This document shows, piece after piece, positions 5,695 to 6,837 of a stretch of 6,837 nt of DNA. Every line of letters begins with the position of its first letter. Within the stretch, counting starts at the first letter, position 1. Where the stretch lies: the NCBI GenBank assembly GCA_029821215.1, contig JALGTV010000068.1:1-6837 (forward strand), in the 5' to 3' direction. The position numbers were made by a program, and so were the translations under genes. The stretch comes from Candidatus Zipacnadia bacterium. Lineage in GTDB: Bacteria > Armatimonadota > Zipacnadia > Zipacnadales > Zipacnadaceae. The notes below the pieces were generated by a model. That model was not told where the DNA came from. It made no database searches and saw only the letters and a program-made list of their open reading frames with translations.

Positions 5695-6837
5695 ATGAAT
5701 CGCAATTTTGCTGCTCTGCTGACGGTTTCTCTCTTCTTTGGGTTGGGCTTCGGTATCTACGAGTTTGCCTTGCCCTACTTTCTGGATAGCCACGGTATTT
5801 CCGTGCCCAGTATGGGCCTGATTTACGCGGCCGGGGCGCTGTTAGTGTTTGTAGTCCGCATCTACGCCGGTCACTTGTCCGATCGCGTGGGGCGTAAGAC
5901 ACTGTACAGTAGTGCTGTGGGGTTGAGTGCTGTGGTGAGTGCAGTCACGCCCATCGCGGCAGTGCTGTGGATTCAGGCGGTGCTGAAGAGTGTGCGGGAA
6001 GCGGGGGCGATGATCTTTGACAGCATGTACCAACTGGCCCTCCACGACGAAAGCCGCACTCACTACCTGGACCGGATGGGCAAGACCCGCGGCTTGCAGT
6101 ACCTGGCCGAGGCGCTGGGAACCTTTGCCACCGGCCTATTGTTGGTCCAAGCGGCCTATACCGGTTCATTTCGCCTGTCAGCAGCCCTGTTTTGCCTGGG
6201 CTTAATAGTATTCGTTTGGGGCTATCGCCCGCGAAACAATCTAACCCCGACCGCTTCCCCCCAATCGCTGAGTGATATTTTTGCTCTGGACCTGCCCCGA
6301 CCCCTACTGGTACTGACTGTTTTTGGCTTCATTCTCACCTTGGGTCTATCTATCAGTCACTGTTTTGTGATGCAGCTATTCTGGTCACGCCAATTTGGCG
6401 CCCCTATGCCGATCATTGGCATTATCCTTATGCTGCACCGGCTCACCATCGCCCTCCCGATGCTATTTGTCGGTTGGGCCGTCAAAAAACGGTTGAAGGA
6501 GATTTTCATTGTTTTTGTTAGCCTGGAGGGGCTGGCGCTGCTGGTCTCGGGCCTAATTCCGGGCTTCCTGCCCGCGGCCATCGTCTGGCTAACTCACGAC
6601 CTATTCGGGGCAGGAGTGTGGGTGCCCATCCAAAGCACGCTCATTCAACGGTATGCCCGGGAAGAGACCCGGGGGCGAGACGTAAGTAAGGTGTACGCCA
6701 TTGGGTCGCTGGGCTGGATTTTTGGCCCGCTAATCGCCGGAGCCATCTTTGAGCACTGGTATGGCGGGCCATTCGTGCTCAGCGGCATCATCGGCATCCT
6801 GTCCGCTTTGGTTCTGTTTAGGCTGCCTGCGGGAGAT
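5695..6837 (+). CDS. Major facilitator superfamily transporter, 3' end cut by the window edge
   Basis: An inner-membrane secondary transporter. The frame is open from ATG 5695 to the right edge (381 codons) without a stop. Hydrophobic segments give about 12 TM helices: roughly 7-30, 40-58, 69-88, 90-110, 133-153, 157-177, then six more from about 200 to 378. The MFS motif A, GHLSDRVGRK, sits at 59-68 between TM2 and TM3, and a weaker equivalent (GWAVKKRLKE) follows TM8. TM12 is reached just before the edge, so only a short tail is probably missing. The cytoplasmic loop after TM6 is short. It begins 61 nt after the hydrolase stop. No Shine-Dalgarno sequence is visible before the ATG, only an A-rich stretch, and the upstream in-frame codons hold no better start. 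The substrate cannot be told from the sequence; a drug- or metabolite-efflux type is likely but unproven. Confidence 0.9.
   Translation, partial: MNRNFAALLTVSLFFGLGFGIYEFALPYFLDSHGISVPSMGLIYAAGALLVFVVRIYAGHLSDRVGRKTLYSSAVGLSAVVSAVTPIAAVLWIQAVLKSVREAGAMIFDSMYQLALHDESRTHYLDRMGKTRGLQYLAEALGTFATGLLLVQAAYTGSFRLSAALFCLGLIVFVWGYRPRNNLTPTASPQSLSDIFALDLPRPLLVLTVFGFILTLGLSISHCFVMQLFWSRQFGAPMPIIGIILMLHRLTIALPMLFVGWAVKKRLKEIFIVFVSLEGLALLVSGLIPGFLPAAIVWLTHDLFGAGVWVPIQSTLIQRYAREETRGRDVSKVYAIGSLGWIFGPLIAGAIFEHWYGGPFVLSGIIGILSALVLFRLPAGD

Noticed and set aside
1..6837. Mobile elements, CRISPR arrays, tRNA or rRNA genes
   Set aside because: No transposase or integrase signature, no regularly spaced repeats and no tRNA-like cloverleaf or rRNA sequence was recognised on either strand.

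Overview
The window holds four protein-coding genes and nothing that looks mobile. One large gene on the minus strand runs off the left edge. Three genes on the plus strand follow, and the last runs off the right edge. The two groups are divergent and share a 273-bp intergenic region (2647-2919). The organism is a diderm (Gram-negative-type) bacterium, because the second gene encodes a recognisable LptD/OstA-type outer-membrane LPS-assembly protein with a signal peptide. Base composition is moderately GC-rich. Promoters read as ordinary sigma70-type with extended -10 elements. I could not assign a phylum; an uncultivated, non-proteobacterial diderm lineage is my guess from the short LptD and the gene mix.

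Left part (1-2646, minus): a membrane-bound sensor histidine kinase with the order TM, CHASE2 (extracytoplasmic sensor), three TM helices, GAF, PAS, HisKA, HATPase_c. The C-terminal end of the ATPase domain lies outside the window. The gene is one unbroken frame of 882 codons. It has a clear Shine-Dalgarno sequence and an extended -10 promoter.

Middle (2647-2919): two back-to-back promoters. The kinase promoter has TGGTATACT overlapped by an inverted repeat. The lptD-like promoter has TGTTATAAT only 7 nt from the ATG, which predicts a leaderless mRNA. A small palindrome sits between its -35 and -10. The pentamer CTTAG/CTAAG recurs four times around the two promoters, a possible shared regulatory element.

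Right part (2920-6837, plus): a short LptD-like protein (531 aa), a cytoplasmic alpha/beta hydrolase with an intact Ser-Asp-His triad, and a 12-TM major facilitator superfamily transporter cut just after its last helix. Gaps are 71 nt (taking the 4587 start) and 61 nt, with no convincing terminator between them, so the three may be co-transcribed from the lptD-side promoter. Envelope sensing by the kinase next to an outer-membrane assembly gene suggests envelope homeostasis, but the functional link to the hydrolase and transporter is only inference.

I see no clear evidence of an entirely new system. The most notable points are the leaderless arrangement of the lptD-like gene, its unusually small barrel with a retained cysteine pair, and a Cys/His-dense segment in the hydrolase.
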